64,000 nucleotides of DNA from Tanytarsus gracilentus (lineage: Eukaryota > Arthropoda > Insecta > Diptera > Chironomidae): contig JAXRKN010000038.1 of the NCBI GenBank assembly GCA_038502055.1, forward strand, positions 434,001 to 498,000, given 5' to 3'. A program made the translations under genes and the position numbers. The notes beneath the pieces are model-generated. The model ran no database searches. It was not told the origin of the DNA and saw only the letters and a list, made by a program, of their open reading frames with translations. Each line of letters opens with the position of its first letter. Within the stretch, counting starts at the first letter, position 1. Positions 35,387-45,706 of this stretch are shown here, in pieces.

Positions 35387-37244
35387 TTACTCTAAACACT
35401 TTTCTTGAAAATAAAATAGTTTAAAGCCTCTTCCCACTGTCTGATTATCACTTTTTACTGGAATTATGATGGGGCCATTCATGTAGCTTCTGATAGGTGC
35501 GTTTTGATTAAAATTTGTCGATAAACTTCCATCGTTGAGCTTACTACCGCACAATCTTATGTAATTAACTGCGATAAAATCGTTTGGGCAGCTAAAGACC
35601 TCAGCGCCAGCTTGATTTTCAGCTAAGATGTTATCATTCGCATCCTTGTTTACAATCTCAAAAATATCTTCACGTCCCTGAATTTCATTTGTGTAAAATA
35701 TACGACAATATCCAACTGCTCTTTTTATGCATATAGCATAATTCATGTTATTCTGTAACGTATAAATTTAAAAAAAAATCTTATAAGAAAGTGAAATAAA
35801 TTTTTTGAGATTGAAAACAATGATTTAAAAAATAGTTAATAAACATTCCTGAAGTGAAATCAATGTGATAAAATTAAGAAAGAGTGTTTAAACTTACAAA
35901 GTAAGAAGGAATTCGGTAAGGAAACTTTGAGTAATCGTCGTCGTAGTTGAAACTTTTAATAATTCCCTCTTTTTGTGTAAAATATTGTAAACATCCAGCG
36001 GGAGCTAGTCGGTCATGGCTCCTTAACTGCGTTATCTTAATATTAAATGCTCTCTCTTCAACGGTATGAGTTAAAATACTCAGAAATAATTTCTCGAATC
36101 CACTAACTTCAATATAAACTGAAAAGCATAAATTTTAATAACATCCAGAAAGAAATTCGAAAATCTTACGATGCTGTCCAGTAGCAGTTCCACAAAGAAT
36201 CGGAATCTCGTGACTCAAACTTCCCCACTCGGTTGAGATAATAAATTGATCGTCAATGCAGTCACCATCTTTTGGTGGCAATAGTTCAAAAAATTGAAAT
36301 TCCAATAGAACTTGCTTAACATCCCTCGACAGTAAAAGAGCTAGTGTACACGATCCGAAATTTGTTGGTGATGCAAATGGATAGTTTGGAGATTCAAAGT
36401 ATGTGACATTCTGATGAGTCACGGTTCCACATGATGATTTAACTACGATCAAGATATTAAGCACTTCCACTAAACAATCAAAAAATCACTCACATATACA
36501 GCATGCGCCAAGCCCATTAGCGCATCGATTCATGCTGATTCCACCAAAATTTAAACACTCAACTTCGTTCATGCAACTTCCACTCAACTGTCTCATTGGC
36601 TTATGACCAGCTAAGCATGGTCCATTATCGAGTCTTATTAAACTAAAGAGATTTAAAACTTTTCCCAACGAAACCAAATGTGGTGACACCATCTGAGACT
36701 CCGGTCGAGTGTGGTCGTTGCTGTAATATAACAAGCTTTTCATGCGATTTGCTAAAAAGTTCAAGGCATGCTCATATCTATTGTTAGGTTTCATGATATG
36801 ATGCGTGCTTGTTCCGTCTATTTCAGGTTCATACTCGTCATCAACGAAGTTATCGAGCGTAAAGTTAATGCCTTGAACTGTTGATGACTCTATGCTGTTC
36901 GAGAGAGTTTCACTAGACACAAAATTTGATGCGGTTTCACTTTCAAAACTAGTCAATAAATGTTCTTCCTCAGTTTTGCTTCCATTGGAAGTGTATTTGT
37001 CATCGATATCATTATCGATGGGATTCTTAAGTGCTGACTTATCGATCGGCGAATATCTAATTCCATACACATCTCGATAATTTAAATAATTCTTATTAAA
37101 ACTATTTTCTGTCTTATTTGCTCGTTTGCTTTTAAATCCTACATTTCTATTAATTAATCTTTCGGTTCTATTTGAGGTGTGAGCACCCACGACTATACTC
37201 AAAAACACTATTAGTACATTGAGAGTTACGTTTTTCATTTTCAC
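35387..37244 (-). CDS. secreted CUB-domain protein, function unknown
   Basis: Exons: 37244-36494, 36469-36170, 36118-35898 and 35752-35387, giving 545 aa. A signal peptide (residues 1 to about 22, hydrophobic LNVLIVFLSIVVGAHT) is followed by a low-complexity, Ser/Asn/Glu-rich N-terminal half with several N-glycosylation sites. Then come a Cys-rich module (GPCLAGHK ... GSCMNEVECLNFGG ... CANGLGACC) and a CUB domain (SCGTVTHQNVTYFESPNYPF to about ILCGTATGQH). The last part, which includes DSTIL-free CUB-like segments and ends FYFQEKCLE, may be a second diverged CUB. There is no transmembrane segment. Related Cys-module plus CUB proteins are common in insects, but I do not recognise a named ortholog. 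The first Met pair (MKMKN) leaves a choice of starts two residues apart. Confidence 0.8.
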
Positions 37245-37632
37245 CGACTTACACCGCGCGACATTTCACAGAGAACTGAAGTGCTTTTGTTTCTTCAAGT
37301 GTCACCTCTCTCTCTAACTTTTTTTGTATGTGCAACGCTGTGCAATTTTTGGCTCGAGTCTTTAATAATAATTGTCGCATAACGAGGTATTATTCGTTGC
37401 TTCTGCTGGCAAGCCTTAATACTCATTTTTATGTCACTACTATGATGGATTTTCTATGTCAATTGATGCATGCTCTAGAAGATAATAATTGCAATATCTT
37501 TTTTTTGCAAGCGCTTTATTGTAATTTAAAAAGATATCGTTTACACATTTCATAGTTGGAGCATAAAATTAATCTTTTAATTTTTTCATATCTTTCATAT
37601 TAGAATTTACAATTAAGAGTAAATAAAAAGTG
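37245..37632. promoter_or_regulatory. shared divergent promoter region, CUB gene and BORCS5
   Basis: 388 bp separate the start codons of two genes transcribed in opposite directions, so both 5' UTRs and promoters must lie here. No specific motif is claimed. Confidence 0.5.
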
Positions 37633-40356
37633 ATGGGTTCCGAGCAATCACAGCACAGCAATTCGCCGAGATTCGGTCAGCGGCCCGTGTCAGCTGATAC
37701 GGGAAGAATGCAGCAATTACAGCGCGGCTACACTGTTGCCACGAGCGATAATCTAAATAATAGTCAACTTGTTGACAGCAGTCCGCCTCCACTCGATTCA
37801 CGTCCAACATCGCCGCCAATGAGTGTATGCAGTGATTCTGATCTGCCCTACGTATCGTACACTGATAAACCAATTGGAGGTGAGTTGTGATGACTTTTAA
37901 CAATTTAATGACTTAAGTAATTTCGTTTAGATTCACCAAAATTGAGGAATAAGGGACAAAAAATTGGCAAAGGTCGACCGGCTGTGATTTTGAGACGGCA
38001 ATCGACATCTGCTACTGCTAATCGCAAAATCGCTTCTACTTCAGGCACAATGGTGGTTGTTAATAAAGGCAGTAGTAGAGAACAAAGTGGAGGAGTTGAA
38101 CGTGATTCTGATCTATTGCGTCTTCAGGTGAGTTCTTTTATAGTGTAATAATTATTGTTAAAAATTAAATTAAATCTGGCAAGCCGACGCCGACGCGATG
38201 ATTAGCGGCAAAATCGCGAACACTGAGAGGTTTTCTCTGTTCTACCACTTTCTCATACTCATTGTCATTGTGGAAGATGTTTGATTTAAGATTGACATGA
38301 TGACGTCGTCGTGCCTCATTTATTGACATTGTCCGCTGAACAGGTGGTCGGGCATTTCTGGCGTCACTTTCATTCTCTAACTGCAATCGTGACTCAGTAG
38401 TTTCAATATCATTCACGTGTCCATTCAATCGACCATTACTCATTGTTCGATCCTTATAGTTTTCATAATCGCCATATCGGGATGAACTTGAACGAAATTC
38501 CCCTCGATCTGGCGAATATTTATTGTGCATGTTTCTCCTCGAATACGATCGATCGTCGTAAAATTCCTCGTCTGAAATGTCATCTGGAGAGTAATCTCTT
38601 CGAGAGCGGCTCGCTCTTGGAAGTCGCGGTCGACGATTTGAGTCATAATACCGTTCATAGCCGTCATCATCAAAATCATCAAAAAAGTGCGAATGAGTTC
38701 GACGTGGGCGTTGCTGTTGCGTAAGTTGTGGTAAGGGGGGTCTGCGATAAAATCTCTGCGGAGGTGGCTCTTGATTGCGAAATGACTTCTGATAACGATA
38801 CATATCTTCCTCTGAATCACTTCCAAAGCTATCGGGATACACTTGCTGCTTCTTAACGGGCACTCTCTGTGGTGCTTGTGGAGGTTTTTTATGAATGCTC
38901 AAATTATTCATATTTTCGGCAAGTTTTTGCTCATTTATGTAGGATGAGTTGATTGATGGCTCTTCCTGGTTATTTTCATTTTTCTTGGTCACCTCAATGA
39001 CAGAATTTGCATCTTCATTTTCCATTCGCACTGCCTGACTCGAATCATTATATTCACTAAATTGAATTCTCGACTTTAAACCTTCAAGCTTTTTATGCGT
39101 GGTAGGATCCATTTTTCTATTATAGACACTTTCTGTGTCTGTGGTGTCAACCATGTCATAAAATTCTATACATGATCGCATATCGTTAGTTCGTCTTTTT
39201 CGAGACTCCTCCGTATCTGTCGACGCCTGCGATTGACTAATTACTGAAGCTGTCGACATGCTTCTATTTCTCATTCTATTCCTCGATGGCACTTGATTTG
39301 ATTCATCTGGCCAATAAAAATTTGTTTGTTGTCGATCAGGGCGTTCAGATTGACGACCCATCATGGCAGGTGTTAGACCCGAAAAGAACTTTCTATTTGA
39401 CATATTTTTTTTAAAATTCAGTTTTAAGCTTTTTTCAATCCTAACTCTACGCGTTCTGAAGTGAGACTGAAAAATATTTTATGAGCCTAAACCAATACAC
39501 AATATTATATTTTTTTTTGCATGAAGTTGCCATTGCCTATTTTGTAAGCGCACGTATGGAAATTACGAAAACCATAACGAAGTGGAGGGTGTGTATGTGA
39601 CTTTATTCAACAGTTCGATCGTTTTCATTAAATGAGCCGCTAGAATTGAGGCACCTTGTGTTCGATGAAAGCACCCACGCATCCTCTTGATTCACTAAAT
39701 GGAGAATTCTTGCAAAAGCTCTCACACACTCGTTTGTTTATATAAAAATACGTTATATATATGTTTTTTCTATAGAGGTATAACAATCGGCATTTTCGAC
39801 CTTCAGAAAATTTATGAAATTATAATGTGGAAGACACCCACAAGACTGTTGTTAGAAAATAGTAATTATGTGTGCCTACTTTACTTATCTAGAGCATTCC
39901 CATGTTTTTGCCCGTCATGCGAGGAACTCTCTCATTGCCCGCATATCGAGATCCTGAAATTTTGGAGCGTCTTCAGCCAAATCACATTCTCAACATGTGC
40001 ACTAGATTGCAGGTGAATTATAATTTATAAATGTTTAACTAAAGTTAAACTAATATTAACTCTGTCCACAGTCACACTACAATTTGTGCGCGACAAAAGT
40101 TGCTCAAGATCAAACAGTCGTAAATGGTAAAATTAAGGAAGTCGATCAGGATATTACGAAACTATTAAATAAAATGACTGAACGCCAAAAACAATTCTCA
40201 ACATATGCAGATGCATTTACGCGTGTTAGAAACATCTCACAGCAGTTGAGTCGCTGCAATTCTTTGCTGAACCAAAATATTGAATTAATGGAGTCGCTAA
40301 ATAACGCTCTGGACGTTGATGATCGTCTTGAGCCATTTGTGTGGACCACTAATTAA
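37633..40356 (+). CDS. BORCS5: BORC complex subunit 5 (myrlysin)
   Basis: Exons: 37633-37879, 37931-38127, 39893-40012 and 40072-40356, giving 282 aa. It starts MGSEQS, the N-myristoylation motif of the family (Gly2). A Ser/Pro-rich linker follows, longer than in human (196 aa total there). Next is the conserved IPMFLPVMRGTLS and LNMCTRLQSHYNLCA region, and a C-terminal coiled coil ending DVDDRLEPF. BORC sits on lysosomes and recruits Arl8 for kinesin-driven movement; BORCS5 anchors it through its lipid tail. The start chosen is the ATG at 37633, because it alone exposes Gly2. The 1.8 kb second intron contains an antisense gene. Polyadenylation signal AATAAA at 40465-40470. Confidence 0.92.
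38165..39403 (-). CDS. intronless gene for a disordered, charged protein, nested in BORCS5
   Basis: A single 1239-nt frame, 412 aa, starting MSNRKFFSGLTPAMMG. The composition is Arg/Ser/Asp/Tyr-rich with no signal peptide, membrane segment or known domain. There is an RS-like centre (SRSRRDYSPDDISDEEFYDD), a PxxP-rich part (KPPQAPQRVPVKK) and many possible phosphosites. The last 60 residues look more ordered (RRRHHVNLKSNIFHNDNEYE, then KPLSVRDFAANHRVGVGLPD) and are the best place to look for conservation. The length, clean frame and low chance of so long an ORF in AT-rich DNA argue that it is real. Function unknown. It ends 38 bp from a BORCS5 exon, so the two transcripts overlap. Confidence 0.75.
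   Translation of the reverse strand: MSNRKFFSGLTPAMMGRQSERPDRQQTNFYWPDESNQVPSRNRMRNRSMSTASVISQSQASTDTEESRKRRTNDMRSCIEFYDMVDTTDTESVYNRKMDPTTHKKLEGLKSRIQFSEYNDSSQAVRMENEDANSVIEVTKKNENNQEEPSINSSYINEQKLAENMNNLSIHKKPPQAPQRVPVKKQQVYPDSFGSDSEEDMYRYQKSFRNQEPPPQRFYRRPPLPQLTQQQRPRRTHSHFFDDFDDDGYERYYDSNRRPRLPRASRSRRDYSPDDISDEEFYDDRSYSRRNMHNKYSPDRGEFRSSSSRYGDYENYKDRTMSNGRLNGHVNDIETTESRLQLENESDARNARPPVQRTMSINEARRRHHVNLKSNIFHNDNEYEKVVEQRKPLSVRDFAANHRVGVGLPDLI
39404..39892. other. BORCS5 intron upstream of the nested gene
   Basis: Likely promoter and 5' UTR of the nested antisense gene. No other feature was seen. Confidence 0.45.
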
Positions 40357-40716
40357 ATTTAGAATGCGAAATATCCTAGAAAATCATAAAATATATCTGA
40401 ATTAAAAATTATTCAATTTATTATTTTAAAGTGCTTAAAATGTAAGCTTGTAAGCTTAAAAGTAAATAAAATCATTTTTCCCACGTTTATGTCAAGCTAA
40501 ATTATTTAAATCTTATTTTCATCTTTAAAAGAAATAAAAACAATCAATTAAGATGAATTTAATTAAATCTTAGGGTGACCAAGTGATTGTAAAATTAAAG
40601 TAAGCAAACCAAAAATATCTAGTCAAAACAATTTAAAAAAACACAATGAAAGATTATCGGACGTTGACCATCAAATGTTTTTATTAAAAAAATCTGCAAG
40701 TATAATACACAAAAAA
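40357..40716. other. convergent intergenic region, BORCS5 and fatty acyl-CoA reductase
   Basis: 3' UTRs of both genes, with AATAAA on the plus strand at 40465 and on the minus strand at 40680-40685. Confidence 0.6.
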
Positions 40717-42685
40717 CTATTTCCATAAACCATTTAAGAGCAAGAAGAGAGTAGCGCCTAATAAAAGCATATAAAAGACTCGACGTGCCCAAATAATTTT
40801 CTGAAGTTTTCGTCTCGCTTGCGGCAAACTGGTCATGTCATCTTTGAGAACAAATTGCCGAATACCGAGAACATATTTCTCGATATAAGCATCCCAATCT
40901 AAGGTGCTAATGTCGCAATTGAATTCATTAGCATCGATTTGAGTTTCCTGTGCGGCACGAGTCATTCGATTGATGTTGTTCACTCCAAAAATCCACTCAT
41001 GCATTGCAAAATATTCGCCGGTATCAGCGGCCATTTTAAAGCGTTTACTAATTTTTAACATGATCGGTTTTTTGCCTTGCATTCTTAGCACTAAGTCAGT
41101 TAAGAATGCAGGCAAAAAGTGAAGAAATAATTCGTAGAGAAAATGAATTGGACGAGTTGTTGTGTAGCGGAATTTTGGGTACATGCTGATGTATTTTGAT
41201 GGATACTTTCGAGAAGCCTTGACAGTACCAGCGTTAAGTCCATTCCAAAGAAAAGGATTTCTCTGTCCAGATGTGCAATTATAAACCACAACCTCGTTTG
41301 GTGGTCGCATAAAGCTGTTTGCCCATGCGGCAGTTATCATCGTGTTGCAAACGACATCGACGGGAATTAAGTCAACAATGTACTCGCCAACTCCCATAAT
41401 TGAGCTGATTGTTCCACGGCCAACCTCCATGACGATTCCTAAGATTTAGAAGAGTTTAGCATTTTTCATCAATCAATTATTTTCGCATTACCCGTAATTC
41501 CATAAACATTGTCAATCCATCCTGAATAAGGCTCATTAATTGCGGCAGTTACGATTGAAGGCCGCACAATGCTAATAGGAAGTTTGTCTTTATAATCGAT
41601 GACGATTTGCTCGGCCATGTGCTTTGTCAACGTATAAGTGTTTGGGTGTTTCTTTTGGAAACGATTAGCGATTGTATCGAGAAGTGAGTCGTCTGGTAGC
41701 ACACCAACTCCATTTACAAACAATCTGTGGTCATCCGATGAAGATGAACCGTAAACCTGTTCGCCAACTTGTCTACGCTGTGGATTGCTGTATGCTGTGC
41801 TAACATGCACCAAGCTCTAAATAAAAAAGTGACTTCATTAACATCCACATGTGCAAATGGAATTTTTTTAAATTGTTAAAATTTCTACATTAGATAATTT
41901 TTAAAATTAAACACATTTAAAATTGAGTAATTATTCCATTTTGTAGATTAATTCCTTATATTTTTCAATCGTAATTAGATTGAAAACTAATTGAAAAATT
42001 CTTAATGAGTTTTTCCGGTTTTTTTAAAGTATTAAGATCATGTTCACTTAAAATTTTTTACATACTTTAAGTTTCGTCATTTTTGTGCACAACTCCATGA
42101 TTCGACGCGTTCCAAAAGTATTTAAATTTGCAGCCTCTCGAAGAGGTTCATTGAAACGAACCGTTGCGGCAACATGAAAAACTACGTGCACATTTTCTAG
42201 TAATTTCGAATCGTGATCATTCAAGCCAATGTTTGTATCTTTGATGTCTCCCGGTATGCAAACGAGCTTACTTAAAATTTCGGGATTTTTCATGCGTATA
42301 CGCTCAAAAATTGGATTACGTAAATATTCTTCAAATCGCTGCTCGCTTCCGACGCCACGTTTTGGCCTTAAAAGAATGTAAATTTTGTCGATGCCGTCGC
42401 AAGTGCGTAGGAGTTTCTCAATTAGAACCTTTCCTAAATCACGGTAAAATGGAATTTAATATAATAATAAAATGGAAATAAAAATAAATAATAAGAACCT
42501 AAGAAGCCAGTCGACCCAGTGACGAAAACGTTACAGTTGTCGAAAAATTCCTTAATGCATCGGGTTTTAATATTTGGGTTCGTTGAAAAATCTTCGGTAT
42601 TATGATTTTCATCCAAAAGCTCTTCGGCTGTCTTCTTACGAATATATTTTCTCAAATTTTCCATTTTAATTAAATTTTTTGTCAC
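40717..42685 (-). CDS. fatty acyl-CoA reductase (waterproof-like)
   Basis: Exons: 42685-42499, 42433-42066, 41816-41492 and 41438-40717; 533 aa, or 526 if the second Met (MENLRK, 42664) is used. NAD(P)H-binding TGSTGFLG at about residues 56-63, active-site YTLTK near residue 246, then the male-sterile (Sterile) C-terminal domain. The end is a hydrophobic segment (VFYMLLLGATLFLLLNGLW) that anchors it to ER or peroxisome membrane. It reduces long-chain fatty acyl-CoA to fatty alcohol for waxes, pheromones or surface lipids; some insect members waterproof trachea. The first intron has an unusual donor, G|GTTCTT. FAR genes are multi-copy in insects, so exact orthology is not assigned. Confidence 0.92.
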
Positions 42686-43322
42686 TCAAAATTGCGTGCG
42701 ATTAATTTTTAAAGGTCTGTGTTAATTTTTCTATGATATAACTTTCACTCTCAGCAATTTCTACACATGAAAAATTGCATCATAAAAATATGTGTTACGC
42801 TCTCAGAGAGTTCACTGTGGTAAAGAATCGTTTGATTATGCAATTTTTTTTCTTCTAATCTCTTCTGACTTTAATCACTAATTTTTAAATTTACAAAAGA
42901 AATTTTAACGTAATTTTGCACTTTGAATTTTCGCGTCCTTCTATGTCGAGCTGAAATCTAAGACTGATCTCGAATCTCTCGCAAGATTCACTGAGAAAGC
43001 TTTTCTTTAGGAAAACTTTTTGCGAAGAAAGGTGGGAAAAATTAGATGTGGACATAAAACTTGTTTTTCTCATGTGAACAACCAGGGACTGAGGTGAGTT
43101 TCAGCTGATCTTACTGCCGTTTAAATTGCATGCCACTGGAAATTTATTACGCGAAGAAATTATGCACATGAGTTGCAACATGCTGCACTCCATCTCTTTT
43201 CTTTCTCTCTCACAATAATTTTTTTCTCTTGCACTTCGTTACTAAGTCAGTAAGACGCTACGGTATGCTAACAATTAAGCGTTTGACCTACTTTACTCGC
43301 AAAAGTCATATAATTTTTTTAT
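42686..43322. other. intergenic, fatty acyl-CoA reductase promoter side and SLC26 3' end
   Basis: AT-rich 637 bp. It contains the upstream region of the reductase gene. No other feature was seen. Confidence 0.5.
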
Positions 43323-45327
43323 TTACTGATCAAAATATAAACGTCTCTGAAGATTCTCATCGACATTTATGAATTTTACACTTAAATTGAATTTCTTTAA
43401 ATCTTTAACGATCGCCTCAAATCCTTGCAGTGAAGTGAAGTCGACTGATGAAATTTTCGCTAAATCCATCACGACTGAATACTTGAAATCCGTTTTAACT
43501 ACTGCAATATGAATTTGCTCTCTTATGTAATCGATTCCAGGGTAGAAAATTCCAGACGATGGCTTTACGTAAATTTGCTGATCATTTTGAGATTTCTCGA
43601 TGTAAATTAAGACTCGTGGTCGTGCAGATTTTATGAGAATGTTTGTTGCACTCAAAATAATTCCGAAAATTAATCCAGTCTCAACTCCAACGGCCATGCA
43701 TGTTAAGATGCATCCAGACCATGAGAGAAAGTCAATTTTACTCTTTTCCCAAATTTTTGATGCGATTTTGAAGTCAATCTAAAATTTTAACGGATTTAAA
43801 AATTTTAAATTTTAGAAAATTAAATAAAACTTTACCAACGAGATCACAGCACAAATCAATATCGCAGCCAATGTTGCTTTCGGTATAAAATTAAAATACG
43901 GTGTCAAAAGTGTCAATGCGAGTAAAGCCAAGATGGCGCTATAAATCCCAGCGAAAGGTGTTTGAACTCCGCTCGCATTAGAGACTGCAGATCTCGTAAA
44001 AGCTCCGCATGTTGGAATTGATTTGAAAAAAGAACCAAGCACATTGCACATTCCCAGTGCTATCATTTCTTGTGTTGCATCCACAATCTTGCCAGTCGCT
44101 GTAAACAAATTCATGCCAATAAAAATAATGTTTAAATATTGAATCAGCATTGACTTACAAAAGGATTTTGCGATAGCGACATTTGCTAATATTGAAATAA
44201 GCGGCAAGAGAAATAAACCCGATCCAATGTCTGAGCAAATTTCAATAAAACTAATTGTCGTATTATCCACTTGAGCCGTAAATTGAGGTGGTTGAAAGTT
44301 AGGAATTCCAGGAGGAACAGTTTCGGATAATTTGAAAGGAACTTCACTGTCGCTAAAGTTTGTGATAGAAAAGGCGATTAGAGCTGTTATGAGTACTAAT
44401 AATGCATTCCGTGCGAGACTCAAATAGAAGAGAAATCGTTTTACGTAGGCATTATCTGATTTGCGTCCAAGGTTGGGAAGATTCTGTTGAAATAATTTAA
44501 CTTGAATTTTTTGACAAGGGGTTGGAGACTTGTAAATAATTTTTTAAATTTTAATAAAATTTACAATATTAAATTTTACATACTTTCATGACAATCAAAA
44601 AAATTATCGCACAAACTCCCAAAACTGTATCGCCAAGTTTAATCTGCTCGATATTTTTGAAAAGTCCAACAATTGTCGATGGAAAGCTTTTAGCTTTGAA
44701 ATTAATTCCCAATAAATTCTTTAATTGCGACACAATGATGAGCAAAGCTGTTGAGGTCGAAAATGCTGACACAACTGGCACTGATATGAAATCCACGAGG
44801 AAACCTAGAATTATTAAATCATAAAGCAATTTTTTTTAAATTTTTATCTAGAAAATACCTAATCGAAAAATTCCCATGAGCATCTCGATACATCCGCATA
44901 CAAATGTCATAATGAAAACATATTCGATAGGTTTTTCATAGGTATATGAGACTGTCAAGATGGACATTAAACTGGTTGGTCCGATTGACACTTCTCTAAC
45001 TGTCCCTAAAAACATGTAAATTATGGAGCCAGCAAAGGCACTATAAAGTCCATAGACAGCCGGAACATTCGCCAAGTTTGCATAAGCCAATGATTGAGGG
45101 ATCATTGTCAAGCCAATCGTGATGCCAGCAATAAAATCACCAATAGCTTTCGTTCGATCATATTCAGGCAACCAATTCACAATGTAAAATCTTTTCTTCA
45201 CAATTTCCAAAACTTTATGACTAAAATCAAACTTTCTCTCCTCGCAAAAGTTCTCGAGTGGAATTTTTTCACGATTACTTAATTCTGATAACTCTAAATC
45301 TTTCTCCATTGTCAACGAACAAAGCAA
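43323..45327 (-). CDS. SLC26-family sulfate/anion transporter
   Basis: Exons: 45327-44859, 44804-44584, 44483-43836 and 43778-43323. The protein is 597 aa, or 591 from MEKDLE at 45309. It has a cytosolic N-terminus, then the sulfate-transporter signature area (GDFIAGITIGLTMIPQSLAY) and about a dozen hydrophobic segments. A C-terminal STAS domain follows (from about IYIEKSQNDQQIYV, with VVMDLAKISSVDFTSLQG). The STAS domain ends soon after its core, so the C-terminus is short compared with vertebrate relatives. It moves sulfate, chloride, bicarbonate or oxalate across plasma membranes; the substrate cannot be told. All introns but one are about 50-100 nt. An AATAAA signal overlaps the stop codon. 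Confidence 0.9.
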
Positions 45328-45706
45328 TACTGAGTAATGAGTGTCACTGAATGAGCAGGTATGAAATATTAAATTGCTAGTTCTACAAGCGACGACGATC
45401 TACTAGTTGCGATAAGATATCACAAGTTTTCATCATCATCGCACATAAATTGCATTATTAGATCTAATTTGTAAACACCTCCACTACTGCTTTTATCTGT
45501 AGGACCTTCGAAAAATAAATTTAGATCTTTTTTAAACGATAATTTTATTAAAAGTCAAAAAATCTTCGTTATACAAAAATGCGTAAAAGATAAAATGATT
45601 GTTTTTTTTTGAAAAAGCCTTTAAAAAGTACGTCAGGTTAAGAAGTGATTTTCAACAAAGTGTTAATCTAATCCCATAACATTTTTAATTATACATTGCA
45701 CATAAT
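45328..45706. other. intergenic, SLC26 promoter side and DeSI 3' UTR
   Basis: About 380 bp. No feature beyond the expected UTRs and promoter. Confidence 0.5.

Noticed and set aside
38440..38826. 128-aa minus-strand and 93-aa plus-strand frames inside the nested intronless gene
   Set aside because: Alternative-frame shadows of the 412-aa frame.
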